Origin: Larix kaempferi
Taxonomy: Eukaryota; Streptophyta; Pinopsida; Pinales; Pinaceae
NCBI GenBank assembly: GCA_027924585.1
Contig: BSBM01000753.1
Coordinates: 21,099,501 to 21,163,500 of the forward strand
Direction of reading: 5' to 3'
DNA: 64,000 nt
Shown: in pieces, positions 22,401 to 34,608 of the stretch
Layout: every line of letters starts with the position of its first letter
Numbering within the stretch: position 1 is the stretch's first letter
Translations under genes and position numbers: made by a program
The notes under the pieces: model-generated
Told to the model about the DNA's origin: nothing
The model's input: the letters and a program-made list of their open reading frames with translations, nothing else
Database searches by the model: none

Positions 22401-23683
22401 AAAGAATCATGGATTCTTATTCATATTCAGATTGGTATGCTGATATTGTTCATTTTCTGTTATTTTTGCAATGTCCAGAACACTTAGACAGGAAAGCTGC
22501 CAGGTCTCTGAAATTGAAAACTACTAAATACTGTCTGATAGAAGGTCAATTGTTTTGGAAAGATCCAGCAGGAATCTTATTAAGGTGTCTAGATAAGGCT
22601 GAAATAAAAGAAGTAATTTCAAAATCTCATGAAGGAGCTTGTGGAGGACATAAATACTGGAAAACAACAGCTTATAAAATTTTGAGAGTTGGTTACTATT
22701 GGCCTTCTCTCTTCTCAGATGTTTACCAACATGTAAGAGCTTGCATACCCTGTCAAAAATTTGCAGGTAAACAGAAATTACTGTCTTTACCTTTGAAGCC
22801 TATTGTAGTCAATGCTCCTTTTCAGCAGTGGGGTCTGGATTTTATTAGAGAAATAAATCCAGCATCTTCAGGTCAGCATCATTGGATTTTAACCGCCACA
22901 GATTTCTTTACAAAATGGGTGGAAGCTATTCCCACAAGGAATGCTACAGATAAAGTGATTATGGATTTCATTGAAAATAATATTCTGAGCAGATTTGGTT
23001 GTCCACAAAGATTGATTACTGATAATGCCAAAGCATTCAAATCCAAGGCAATGGTGGCCTTCTGTGAGAAAAATGGTATTATACTAAAACACTCCACTCC
23101 CTATTATCCTCAGGGAAATGGTCAGGCTGAATCATCTAACAAAAATATCACTCAGTGCATCAAGAAGTTGCTCAAACAAAATAAAAAATCTTGGGATTCA
23201 ATGTTGAAATATGCATTGTGAGCAAATAGGATTACTGTAAAACAAGACATTGGTACTTCTCCCTTTCAGCTGGTTTATGGAACAGAAGCAGTCTTTCCTG
23301 TACAATTGGGAATTCCAGTAATGAAGTTCCTTCAAAATTCTCAAGAGGAACCAGATGATTTGCAAAGGAGAATCTTTGAAATAATTGAGCTGCAGCAGAA
23401 TAGAGAGAAGGTAGATAAAGAAGCACAGCTGTATAGAGCTAAAATGAAAACCAGGTTTGACAGAAATATTAAAGAACATATTTTTTCGGAAGGTGAGTTG
23501 GTTTTAAGATGGGATGCAAGAAAGGAACAGAAAGGTAAGCATGGCAAATTTGATAATCTATGGTTTGGCCCTTTTCTGATATCTAAAGTTTTGGAAAATA
23601 ATACATTTATCCTACAGTCCCTTGAAGGAGAGGAGTTACTTAGCCCTGTCAATGGGTGATTCCTCAAGCATTTCTACAGTCAA
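22401..23683 (+). pseudogene. D integrase
   Basis: Zinc-binding H-H-C-C: SHEGACGGHKYWKTTAYKI then VRACIPCQKF. Catalytic core: Asp codon 22838 (WGLDFI), Asp codon 23021 (ITDNAKAFKS) and Glu codon 23129 (GQAESSNK), a complete D-D-E set. The TGA at 23219 stands where related elements have Trp (ALWANR pattern), so it is a single G-to-A type stop. The frame then continues GTSPFQLVYGTEAVFPVQLG and FGPFLISKVLENNTFILQ. A second TGA at 23657 precedes FLKHFYS. No chromodomain. Two substitutions inactivate it. Confidence 0.88.
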
Positions 23684-23831
23684 TAATAAGGATCTTGGTC
23701 ACTTTTCATTGTATATACCGGTGTGAGTGAGATTAAATAAAGACTCCATAGCCCAATGGAAGACTGAAGGCACTAGTCTACAGGTTCTTGAAGCCTCACA
23801 GGGAGGACTTCATCCCGCAGCTGGAGCCAGA
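23684..23831 (+). other. D 3' noncoding segment
   Basis: 148 bases between INT and the 3' LTR. It contains AGGGAGGA at about 23799-23806, a possible polypurine tract, but about 25 bases from the LTR. Confidence 0.4.
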
Positions 23832-26800
23832 TGTTAAGTCAGTAAATTTTCCTCCATTTTTGAGTTATTTTCTCCAATTTTGGTTTGTTTTGAATCTACC
23901 TCAGTTAAAATTTTGATTTTGAGTTTTAATTTTAGTCTTCTTAGAAACTTTATGAGTGATTGAATAAGTTTTGAGCCCAGTCTTTTTCAAATTTTATTTG
24001 ATTTTGATGACTTTTTATATTGTAAAGGGGGTAAATAAGAGTCATATGTTCAAAGGTAGAATCATTAATGTCTTTAGAGAATGGTTAAACTTATCTCTTA
24101 AACCAAGTAACTGCTAGAACCTTTAACAAATTAGCAAAAAGTTAAAAATTGCTAAATTTTGGCATAGAAGTTATTCTTGTAGCGCTATACAAAGTTTTAA
24201 CAAAGAGCGTGCTACAGGAATATCGTGGTCTATGTTTTTTCCAATTTTTGAACTGATTTCAATCATGATGAAGAATGGGGGTGTCTAATCACCTTGTGTG
24301 AGTGTTCTAACACGTGTTTGCAGCAGCTTGAGCATGATTTCAGCTGGTTGTTAGTCATGAAGTAAAACAAGCTCATCATTGCATGGTATGCGGGATTAGT
24401 TGCACAGAAACCAGCAAATCCCGGTTAGCTGTCAAATTTCTCTGGTTACACGCATTCTTACAGAGGAGTAGTGTTCGTGAAGGAGAGCTCACTGCTAAAA
24501 CGGTGGATTGTGTTGCTAAAGAGAGGAGACAGGTGTGTTTATCGCCAGCGAGAATTAGGGCTTCCAAATTCATCCATCAGCAGTTAAAGACATGATATGA
24601 GGACACCTATTCTCATAAAAGGAGACCATTAATACCCCAAAAAGAAGCTGTAAGTCACGACAGATACATAGCTGACAGGTATTCCGATATAAAACCTCAC
24701 AGCTGGAAAATTTGGGTCTTTTTCGCTGCACAATTATCTGAAAAAATTGCTGGCTGGAAATGATAAAATAAATCATAAAATTAGCATTTCCCAACAAAAA
24801 TAACTATTTGAAGCTAGTATGAGCAATATGCACGAACAGAGCAGCGGAATATTTTCAAATGTAAAGTATTCAGTCTGGGAAATGCAAATGACAGTTGGAA
24901 TGAAGAATTTTATCATTTGTTCTCTTATACATTCAAAATTCTGGAAAGAACATTGAGAGGAATCGCAGTTTTTCTATTATGCTCATTCTTACACAATAGG
25001 TGTGCTCGGTTTATGAAAATTGGTTAGACATTGTTGATAATTATCAGAATTTCATGAAGTCACCTGCTTGGAGAACATATTCACTTAGTTTCCGAGTTGA
25101 GACAAGAGAATATTGAATTTGAAAGGCTGTTCAAGGGTCTGTAGAAGATTTCAAAAGAGCCCAAAGCATAGGAAATCAGTTTACAAAACAATTCATGAAA
25201 CCTAAGACAGATTGGGCCTATGTACTGAAAAGAAGATTATGGGAAAAAGTGGTAAAAGTGGTAAGGTCAACAGGGCTGAACCCACAGACTTAACTTGGAT
25301 TCAGAAGCTTCATGACTGTGCAGAACTTTTTCAGCAGGCAGGTTGGTTGAACTTTTTCAAAAAGATTGATGGCTTCGATACACAGGTCACCTGCAAGTTT
25401 GCTAAAGCATTTAAGAATGACATGATTATGATGGATGCTCTGAATTTCAAGTTATCCATGGAATTAATAGCAGAAGCTACTGAGATTAGTAATGAGGGTG
25501 AGCACTGGTTTAAGAAGTCACCTTTCGAGTTTGATCCCCAAAGGTACTTATTGCCTAATGTGATTCCTGACTGGAACAAGGGTATTATCATTCATAATTT
25601 CAAGAAAGAATGGATTGAGCCCATAAGGATACTTCAGAGTTATGTGACTTGTGAAGGAAGATATTCATTAGTGTTCAAATATCATCTCAGGTTCCTTCAA
25701 CACATGGCAGGTGTTTCTAAAATGAATTTGCCCTTCTTCTTCTTTAAAAGTCTGTAGAAAATGTCAAGCAAAATAAAACAACATGATGATCACACTTCTC
25801 AATCACTTTTTCACCATGGTCTCATTAAACTGATCATCAGTACAGTGTTGCAGCATGAGGGAAGGACTTGGGACTTCTTTTTGTTCTGGTCAGGTGTTCA
25901 TCCTAAAGGAGAAGATCAACAACCAAAAAGACAGACTGACAAGGGAAAGGTAATGATGCAAAAGTTAGGCCATTCAGTCAAACCTGCAAGCAAGCATGAC
26001 ATTAAAGCTAAGAAGGTGACTAAATAGGTAGCAGAAAAGAGACAGGATGACAATCAGCTCCAAGAAATTCCAGATCACACTAAAAACAGGTTCACATTAT
26101 TTGAAGACAAAAAGGAATTGCTTGAAAAGAAATCATCACTTGTAGCAGATCCTCAAGATGAAAGTCAAGTTGATATTAAAATATTTCCTCTAGCTCAAGA
26201 AGAAATGCCTATTCGGACAAGAAGCCCCATTACAATCCTTTGAGATGATGAAGGATACATGTTAGAGGAGGAACAGCCTGTTTCTAAGATTAAGATCAAA
26301 ACTGAATTTAAAGAAGCTCAAGTTTTAGATGGCACAACTATGAAACCTAACAAGAAAATAAATAAGTTGGAAGTGGTGGAATTATCTTCTATTAGGTACA
26401 AAGGCAGAAAACTGAAAATGATGGGGGAGGCAGCTACTTTCTGGAGACCTAAAACTAGGTCGAAAAACAAGCTAAGGTTAAATATGAAAAAGCTGTTAAA
26501 TCCTAAGTTGAAGACTGATAAGGTGACTATCTCTGATGAAGAATCCATGGGGGATGATAAATCAAAGTTAGATATACTGCAGCCAGGTAAAAAAGAGGAG
26601 ATTAAGTCAGTAAAAGTAGAAGGTGAAGAAAGCTCCAAGTCCATCATTGAAGACATTTCTGGGAAATTGTTGACAGAAGAGATTAAGTCAGTACAGGTAA
26701 CAGATGATCTAAACCCCATCATTGAAGATACTACTGAGAGACTAGTGACAGAAGAAACAATATTTAAGAAGTTTGACATGTTTTGGAAACCTAATGAAGA

Positions 26801-27846
26801 GCAAGATGCTGCAATAGAGAAATTGGTTAATTCTGACAAGGAGAATTTAAAGAAGACTGTCAAACAGTATAAGCATCAAATGAATTACATGCAGGAAGTT
26901 AATGATGGTTTAATGATGGCAAATAGAAGATTAAGAGAGGATCTATAGGATGTTCATGACAATTTTCAGGAGTTAGTGGTTGATGCAAAGGAAGCACTCA
27001 GAAGGAAAAGGGCTGCTGACAGGCAATGTTCAGAACTGGAAAAGACAGTTGAAACTTTGCAGCATGAAAATGAACACCTTCAGAAAAAGATAGCTGAGCT
27101 GGAGAAAAAGCATAAAAGAATGAAGAAAGGATCCTCAAGTCCAGATGGTATATCTTTGCTTGTAGAGGCATCGAAAGAGATATGAGGCAGTTAGTAGTTA
27201 AGGGTCATTTAAGACATTTTGTTAAAGAATTTGCTATTTTTAGCAAACTTGTAATTTTGTAAAAATGTAAATTTTACTTTACCTATTCTAGTCATTCGAT
27301 GGAGAGTTAGTAGGAGAAACCCTAACTGTTTTTTTTGAGAAAAAAAAAACTATTTAGAGAGGAAGGAAAAACATTGTAAGGGTTCTGATTTTGGAGAGCA
27401 TTAGGAGGTCTGCTAAGCTGCTTATACTTCCAGACTTGTTCAGTGATAGGTACTGTAAACTCTCATATGCATTTTTTGATGAAACTATGAATATATGACT
27501 CATTACCCTATATTTGATCTGTGTTGTCTTCATTTTGAACTTATTGAGTTTCATGAATGATAAATGCATTTATGGTTTATGTGTAATTTTCCAGTGATGC
27601 TTATCCTTTATGTGTGAATGTCATTTTAGTGTTTTGTCGTGATATTGTGATATATATACATCTTTATTGATTTATGTGTATGATTTAGTTATTTGCTTAT
27701 CTATTGAATGTATTCCCTTCATGCTTTTGAAGTCAATGACCAAAAACATATGAAATAAAACCCTAAACCCTAGCTTGAATTGATTTTCACTTTGAGATTG
27801 TGTTGGCTTGTTACCTTAGCCTTAGTAACAATTTCTGACACAAACA
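23832..27846 (+). repeat. D 3' LTR
   Basis: 4015 bases, collinear with 13561-17573, with scattered substitutions and single-base indels. Followed by GGGTC at 27847-27851. Confidence 0.92.
25212..27185 (+). pseudogene. Second copy of the D LTR-encoded frame, four stops
   Basis: Same frame and length as 14940-16913, without indels. Stops are at 25755 (TAG), 26025 (TAG, where the 5' copy has CAG), 26241 (TGA, where the 5' copy has TCA, inside the ITILSDDE string) and 26946 (TAG, where the 5' copy has CAG). Other differences are scattered single substitutions such as Pro to His near residue 34 and Lys to Gln near residue 58. Confidence 0.85.
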
Positions 27847-27851
27847 GGGTC

Positions 27852-28536
27852 CATATCTATTTTCAGCTAAACTGTTGTCGATCACTGCTATGCCGTTTCA
27901 GATCTAGCTGTTCAGATCCATTCTAAAAGCCATTCCAGATCTATTTCAGATCCAGCCGGTTTCACTCCATTCGGCACCATTTCAGATCCCTCTGTTTCTG
28001 CTCACTTCCGGTCCGTTGCAGATCTATCTGTTTCAGATCCCTTCCGAGCTGTAGCAGCTCCATTCTGGGAAAAAAAAAATAATAATAAAATAAAATAAAA
28101 GAGTTCAGTTTTTTCTCCATATCTCCCTTGTTTTAACTCCGTTTCCCTTGAAACTTCTCTGACACCCCTGCAATCCCATTCTGCAGGACCCTATCCCACA
28201 TTCCACTTCCCAACACCCGAAATCTCACATTTGTCTATTTTTAGGGTTTCCCATAACTTCTTTGATTTTCACCCAATTGCCTTCAAATTTTACCACAGAG
28301 TTCCTTTTCTAAGTTTGCTTCTTTGTCTCTCTCTGCCAAATTTTCTCATTCTTTCACTCTGCTTCTGAAATCCCCCTTTTCTGCTTTCCTATCCTTTCAA
28401 CGGTGTCCAAAATCTAGTCAAACCCCAATTACCCATCAAATTTTTTCCCCAATCCAAATTTCCCTTTACTAAATCAGCTTATGTTTGTGTTTTTCTATGC
28501 ATTCCTCCCCCCCCCAAAAAAAAGAAAAAAAAAACC
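27852..28536 (+). other. C leader, second part
   Basis: Leader after the D insertion. A cluster of about seven TTTCAGATC-type motifs lies at about 27889-28045. Pyrimidine-rich sequence and A- and C-runs (28505-28533) follow before the gag start. No gene seen. Confidence 0.5.
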
Positions 28537-29880
28537 ATGGTTATGGCTGTCACCCATGCAGGAGCACACACCATGGAGGAAGCACTTGCAGCCATCCAAA
28601 CCAAACTCCAAGATCTGGATGAAAAATTTCTCAGCCTCCATCTTCAGCATTCAGCCATGAACAATAACCGACAGCGAGAATCTTTTGCATCCGTTGGGTT
28701 CTCTTCTTCCAGCAATTTTCATGGGCCGAAGCTTGATTTTCCTTGCTTCAATGGTACTGATCCGACTGGATGGATATACCGAGCAGAACAATATTTCAGT
28801 CTGCATAACACTTTTAATGTCCAGAAAGTTCCACTTGCATCCTTTCATTTGGAATAGGAATCCCTTCAATGGTACCGTTGGTACATCAAAGCTCATCCCG
28901 AGCCAAACTGGACATATTTTTGCCAACTCCTTTTGTCATGATTTGGTCCTAGTGCTTTTGATGACTTCACAGGAGCACTCACTAAACTTCACCAAATGGG
29001 AACAGTGAAAGAGTATTAGACAGAATTTGAGAAACTTTCCAATCACACAGAAGGATTGTCTGATGAATTCTACAGGAGTTGTTTTAGCAGTGGTCTCAAG
29101 GATGAAATCCACTCAGAGGTAAAAATGTTATGTCCCAACACAATGATGGAAGTCCTAGGGTTGGCTAAGTTGGCAGAGGACAAGATCGCGGCTCAACAAT
29201 GCTCCAAACCCACCTTTGTTCCCTTTAGAAATATGGGTTCCCAATGACCTCCCATCACGCTTGCTCCTCAACCAACTCCTATCAAGCATTTGTCTGAAAC
29301 AGAGATGCAGGCACGGCGAGAAAAAGGGCTTTGTTATAATTGTGATGAGAAATTCACTCCGGGACATAGATGTGTTCAACAAAAGCTCTATCTCTTGGAT
29401 GTGGATTCTATGCCTTCCTCAGAACTTGGTGAAGAAGCTACAGATACAGTAGATGATCAGGTCGCCATTCAACACCCGCCTGTTGACACCCCATCTCAGG
29501 ACGACCCACCCGAGATCTCTCTCCATGCTGTAACTGGCATGACCACCCCACAAACAATGCGGGTCAAGGGATACTTCAAGAAGCTCCCTCTTACCATACT
29601 CATTGATTCTAGTAGCACTCGTAACTTCATTGAACCTCAGATTGCCAAATAGGCTGATTGTTTTGTCCATCCTTGCTCCAACTTTAAAGTCATGGTTGCC
29701 AATGGGGGCACCTTACCTTGCAAAGGAAAGTGTCACAATGTGTGTATCTCTATGGAAGATTATAACCTATGCTCTGACATGTTTTCCTTTTCCTTAGGCA
29801 GATGTGATGTGGTTTTGGGTGTTCAATGGTTACGCACACTTGGCCCCATCTTATGGGATTTTGCTGAACTTTGGATGTAG
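28537..29880 (+). pseudogene. gag: C gag and protease
   Basis: Starts at ATG 28537. The capsid segment FPCFNGTDPTGWIYRAEQYF is typical of gypsy gag. Stops near 28855, 28960, 29018 and 29245 interrupt it. The zinc knuckle CYNCDEKFTPGHRC (about 29332-29373) has the CX2C...GHxC form of chromovirus-like gag. Protease follows: LTILIDSSSTRNFIEPQIAK, with DSG read as DSS, then DVVLGVQWLRTLGPILWDF. The frame ends at 29878. Substitution-type stops indicate decay after insertion. Confidence 0.8.
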
Positions 29881-31071
29881 TTTTCAGCCAATGAGACACA
29901 ACACAAAATTATGGGCTTATAACCAGGGTCTCTCCGCATCATCAATTCACATCGCCTGGAAAAGATCCTTAAGAAGAATTCACATGGTGTTATTGCTCAA
30001 CTCCATTCCATTCAAATGCACCCACCAACGGTCTCCACTACTTCCTTGGATAGATATGCAGGTGTCTTTGTTGCACCAGTGGGCTTGCCGCCTTCAAGAG
30101 ACCTTTTTGATAAGCATTTAGCCGCATCTACATATCAGCAGGAAATGATGGCTATTTTTCATGCAGTACAGAAGTGGCATCCATCCCTATTAGGAAATTT
30201 TTTCTGCATCAAGACTGATCTCCAGAGTCTGAAACATTTTTTGGAACAACGGGTCTCCTCACCAGCACACCGGAAATGGGTTATGCAACTCATGGGTTAT
30301 GACTATGCGATCACTTACAAGAAGGGTAAGGATAATATGGTGGCAGATGCTCCTTCTCGCCAATTTGATGACCCAATTTCTTTTACAGTTATTTCTCTAC
30401 TTGTTCCAAATTGGTTGCAATCTGTTCGACAGGGTTATCTCTTCTATGAACTCCATGCTTCTTCATCAGCATGGCACTCTGGATTCCTAAAAACCTATGA
30501 CCAAGAACCATGTAACTTCTTTTGGTAGAGACTGAAAATGAAAATTCACTAGATGGTGGTTGAGTGTGATACTTTCTAGGTCAACAAGGGTGAAACGGCA
30601 CTCCTTTCTGGACTGCTCGAACCCTTGCCCATCCCTACACAGATGTGGACAGTTATTTCTATGGATTTCCTAGAAGCGCTCTAGTGGTAAAATACCACAT
30701 ATAAAAGGACACCATATGAAGTAGTTTATGGACAGGCACCGCCATTTCTTCTTCCATACATGCTTAGCAACTCCCCAGTTCAGGAAATTGACTCGGTTCT
30801 TCGAAACCGTGATCTGATTCTTTTCATTCTGCAAGACAATCTTCACATGGCAAGAATTCGACTGCAACAACAAGCCGATCAACACCGTTCTGAGCACACT
30901 TTTCACGCAGCTGATATGGTCCTTATTTGTCTACATCCTTCCAGCAATTTTGCCTAAAAATCAAAAGGTGTTAGTGGGCCGGAATGCAAACCGAGGATGC
31001 TACAGGGGAACCACTCCTTCAGATTCTGCATCAATTTCCACATCTAAAGCTTTGAGGACAAAGATTTTTCT
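29881..31071 (+). pseudogene. C RNase H and integrase remnants, RT deleted
   Basis: Reads GVFVAPVGLPPSRD, the stretch that normally precedes RT. It passes within a few codons to HLAASTYQQEMMAIFHAVQKW, which belongs to RNase H, so the whole RT core is missing. RNase H ends KKGKDNMVADAPSRQF. After a TAG at 30526 only short integrase pieces remain: MWTVISMDFLEAL, TPYEVVYGQAPPF and RIRLQQQADQHRS. No D-D-E core is left. The joint at GLPPSR looks like one internal deletion. Confidence 0.8.
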
Positions 31072-31084
31072 AAGGGAGAGGGGA
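31072..31084 (+). promoter_or_regulatory. C polypurine tract
   Basis: AAGGGAGAGGGGA directly abuts the 3' LTR. Confidence 0.8.
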
Positions 31085-31488
31085 TGTTAGGAACCCATGT
31101 CAACCCTTCTATTAACTTTGTTAGTATATTTTTGTTGGACACATATGCTTTGTAAGTCGTCCCGTAGTAATTTTTGATCCATATTTTGTATTGGCCCATG
31201 GTTTGTATTGACACATGGTATTGACCGATGGTATTTGTTGATCCATATTTTGTATTGGCCCATGGTTTGTATTGACACATGGTATTGACCCATGGTATTG
31301 GCGCCTAGACTTAGTATATAAGTTTGTGTTGAGACCAATGAAGGTACCATGAAGTTAATTGTATTGAGCTTGCTCAAAGGAGGTTGCCCCCTCGAAGTGG
31401 CCTGTGATCAATATAAAAGTGATTATGAGTTCTATTATTTCTGATATCTCGTGTATTTGCATTAATTAATTATTGCAAGTTCTTCACA
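31085..31488 (+). repeat. C 3' LTR
   Basis: 404 bases, collinear with 12753-13156, with the same 64-base duplication and TATA box at 31315-31322. Confidence 0.93.
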
Positions 31489-34400
31489 GTCTGTAACACT
31501 TGGAGAAGATACATGGCTCATTGATAGTTTTGCTTCAAAGCACATGACAGGAAAAAAGAAGACTCTCTCAAGACTTGAAGATAATACCTCTCCACAGAAG
31601 GTATCTCTAGGAGATGACTATCAATATCCCATCAAGGGAATTGGTGAAGCAAGCTACAAGCTTGATTCTGGAACCCCACTAAAGATGAAGGAAATCTTCT
31701 ATGTACCATGTTTGAAGAAGAACTTACTTTCTATCTTAGCATTAGATAAGAAAGGTTATAGGATTGCATTCATAGATGGACAAGTGCTGATGTGGTCCAA
31801 AGGAAAATCAATTGAGGATGCAACTGTTATTGGTGAAGAGGAAGGAGGTCTATACAAACTCAAGGGCTATCCAGAAGCTTCCCTTGTTCATGAAGCCACT
31901 AGCCCAAGTGAGCTATGGCATAGAAGGCTTGCAAACATTAACTACAAAGCAATACCTCATGTGAGCAAGGTAGTCATAGGATTACCAGACTTAAAGATTG
32001 ATCATGATGGCACTTGCAAAGGGTGTGCAAAAGGAAAGAATGTCAAGAACCCATTTCCAAAGAGTGATACAAAGGCTAAGAGTACATTGGAATTGATTCA
32101 TTCAGATGTATGTGGACCAATGCCATCCACATCCTTGAGTGGATATGAATACTATCTTAGTTTCATTGATAACTACTCAAGGAATAATTGGATATATTTT
32201 CTGAAGGGAAAAGATGAAGTCTTTGGAAAGTTCAAGGAATTCAAAGCCTTGATAGAAAACCATTTAGAAAAGAAGATTAAGATACTAAAGACAGATAATG
32301 GTGGAGAATATACTTCAAAATATTTTGAAGTCTTTTGTAAAGAAGCTAGAATCAAGAGGGAACTAACCACTCCCTACAATCCCCAACAGAATGGTGTTGT
32401 GGAAAGAAAGAATAGAACTATTATGGAAGCAGTAAAAACAATGATACATGATCAAGACCTACCTATGTATCTATGGGATGAAGCAGCCAGGACAATAGTC
32501 TATGTGCAGAATAGACTATCTCATAGTGCTCTTGATTTCAATACCCCAGAAGAAGTGTTCACAGGGAAGAAGCCTGAGGTAAGTCACCTCAAGATATTTG
32601 GATGCCCAGTATACATTCACATTCCAAAAGAAAAGAGGACCAAGCTAGATCCTTCTGGGAAGAAAGAAATATTTGTTGGATATTGTGATGCATCCAAAGC
32701 ATTCAGAATATACATCCCAAGATTCCATCACATGGAAATAAGTAGGGATGTAACATTTGATGAAGAGGCAGCCCTCAAGAGATCTAGGAAGTGCTAGCAT
32801 GAAGAATTATATGAGGAAGAGGCACCTTCAAGAATTACAGAAGTTGCACCCACTCCTGAAGAGACAACACCTGAATACCATGACATGTTGGAAGCACAAG
32901 AACCCCCTATCATGAACATTTCAAGGAAGAGAAAACCAGCATGGGAAATAGACATTATACTAGGAGCATAAAATTATGGAGCTCCTGAAGGCTCCACTAG
33001 GGTGAGCAAGAAACCAAAGACATTCTCCAACTATGTGGCCCTGATGTGTGATCTTGTAGATCAAGAACTCACTAGTTATGAAGAAGCATCTTATAAGAAA
33101 GAGTGGGTGGAGGAAATGACAGAGGAATACCAATCAATAATGAAGAATCATGTTTGGGATAAAGTTCCCAAGCCAAAGGCTAAGAGTGTGGTATCCTCTA
33201 AATGGATATACAAGATAAAGCATGTTGCGGATGGCAGCATTGAAAAGTATAAGGCAAGGTTTGTGGCCATAGGGTTCTCTCAGAAAGAGGGAATTGACTA
33301 TGAAGAAACATGTGCACCAGTTGCAAGGTACACTTCCATTAGAACCATCATGGAGGTTGCATCAATGATGAAGTGGGAATTACACCAGATGGATGTGAAG
33401 ACATCTTTCCTGAATGGTGTGATTGAGGAGGAAGTGTACATAGAACAACCATAAGGATTTGAGGTTGAAGATAGAAGAACTCACATATGCAAATTGAAGA
33501 AGGATTTCTATGGGTTAAAGCAAGCTCCCAGAGATTGGTATGGAAGAATTGACAGTTTCCTGACAAGCTTGGGCTTTACCAAGAGTAAAGCTGATCCTAA
33601 TCTTTATCTCAAAGTTATGGATGATGAACCTGTCATATTGTTGCTATATGTGGATGGTCTATTTCTAACTAGAAATGAGAAACAGATTATCGAGTGCAAC
33701 AAGAAGCTCTCTTCAGAATTTGAGATGAAAGAGCTCGAATTGATGCACTACTTCCAAGGTCTGGAAGTATGGAAAGGCCCAAGAGGAATCTTTCTCAACC
33801 AGGGAAAGTATGCTGTGTAAATCTTGAAGATATTTGACATGTTGGAATGTAAAGCCATGGCCACTCCAATGGATTGCAACCTGAAGTTGTTAGCTGATGA
33901 CTCATCAGAGTTATTGGATATGACTCTGTATAGACAAATTATTGGGTCATTGATGTATTTGACAAATACCAGACTAGATATATGCTTTGTCGTGAATACC
34001 TTGAGTCAGTATCTAGTGAAACCTAGATGAGTTCACTCGATAGCTACAAAGCATGTGATGAGGTACCTAAAGGGTACGATAGACTTTGGTCTATGTTATC
34101 TTGGATATCATGACTTTAGACTGCATGGATTCACAGATGTTTATTGGGAAGGAAGTGTATCAGACAGGAAAAGCACAACGGGAGGATGTTATTGTCTAGG
34201 ATCTGCTATGATCTCATGGTTTAGCAGGAAGCAGTCTAGTGTGGCTCTAAGCACAGCTGAAGTGAAATATATTGTTGCTTGCTCTAATAGTTGTGAAGCG
34301 GTATGGGTTCGAAAACTGCTATCAGGATTATTTGACTTGGAGATGGACCCCACTGTGATCTTATGTGACAACCAGAGTTATATCAAGATGACAGAGAATC

Positions 34401-34608
34401 CATTGTTCCATGATAAGTCAAAGCACATAGAGATATGATATTTCTGTATACGGGATATGGTGCAGAAAGGAGCTATCAAGCTCGAGTATGTAAGCACTAA
34501 CGAACAAGTTGCTGATATATTAACCAAACCTCTGTCTCGAGTAAAGTTTGAGTATTTTCGAGACAAGCTTGGTTTAGTTCAGAAGGAACCTCCTCGAAAG
34601 GGGGAGTG
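31489..34608 (+). pseudogene. pol: B pol: protease, integrase, RT, RNase H
   Basis: Continuation of B gag after the C insertion. Protease: WLIDSFASKHMTG, with DSG read as DSF. GAG-pre-integrase: LWHRRLANINY with the C-K-G-C pair. The integrase core keeps HSDVCGP, LKTDNGGEY and NGVVERKN, so D-D-E is present. A stop near 32798 separates the RT linker. RT has KSVVSSKWIYKIKH, HQMDVKTSFLNG and LLYVDGLFLT, where the second catalytic Asp of YVDD is Gly. RNase H runs to ILTKPLSRVKFEYF near 34560. TAG/TGA/TAA stops (32797, 32970, 33452, 33818, 34028 and 34436 region) make it a pseudogene. Confidence 0.9.

Larger units (their letters stand above)
13561..27846 (+). mobile_element. D: Tat-like Ty3/gypsy element with protein-coding LTRs
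   Basis: 14286 bases, target duplication GGGTC (13556-13560 and 27847-27851), Asp-tRNA primer site and LTRs of 4013 and 4015 bases. Internal order: gag, PR, archaeal-type RNase H, RT, degenerate RNase H, INT. Few stops, and LTRs differing by roughly 1-2% in the parts I compared, make it the youngest element here. Asp-tRNA priming and the second RNase H point to the non-chromovirus Tat/Athila branch. I see no clear polypurine tract directly at 23832. Confidence 0.92.
12753..31488 (+). mobile_element. C: internally deleted Ty3/gypsy element inside B
   Basis: Two 404-base LTRs and target duplication GTCTG (12748-12752 and 31489-31493). After subtracting D, C is about 4.45 kb, short for a gypsy element. 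It holds gag, PR, an RNase H fragment and an integrase scrap but no RT core. About 16 differences between LTRs (about 4%). It would depend on other elements for RT and integrase. Confidence 0.93.
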
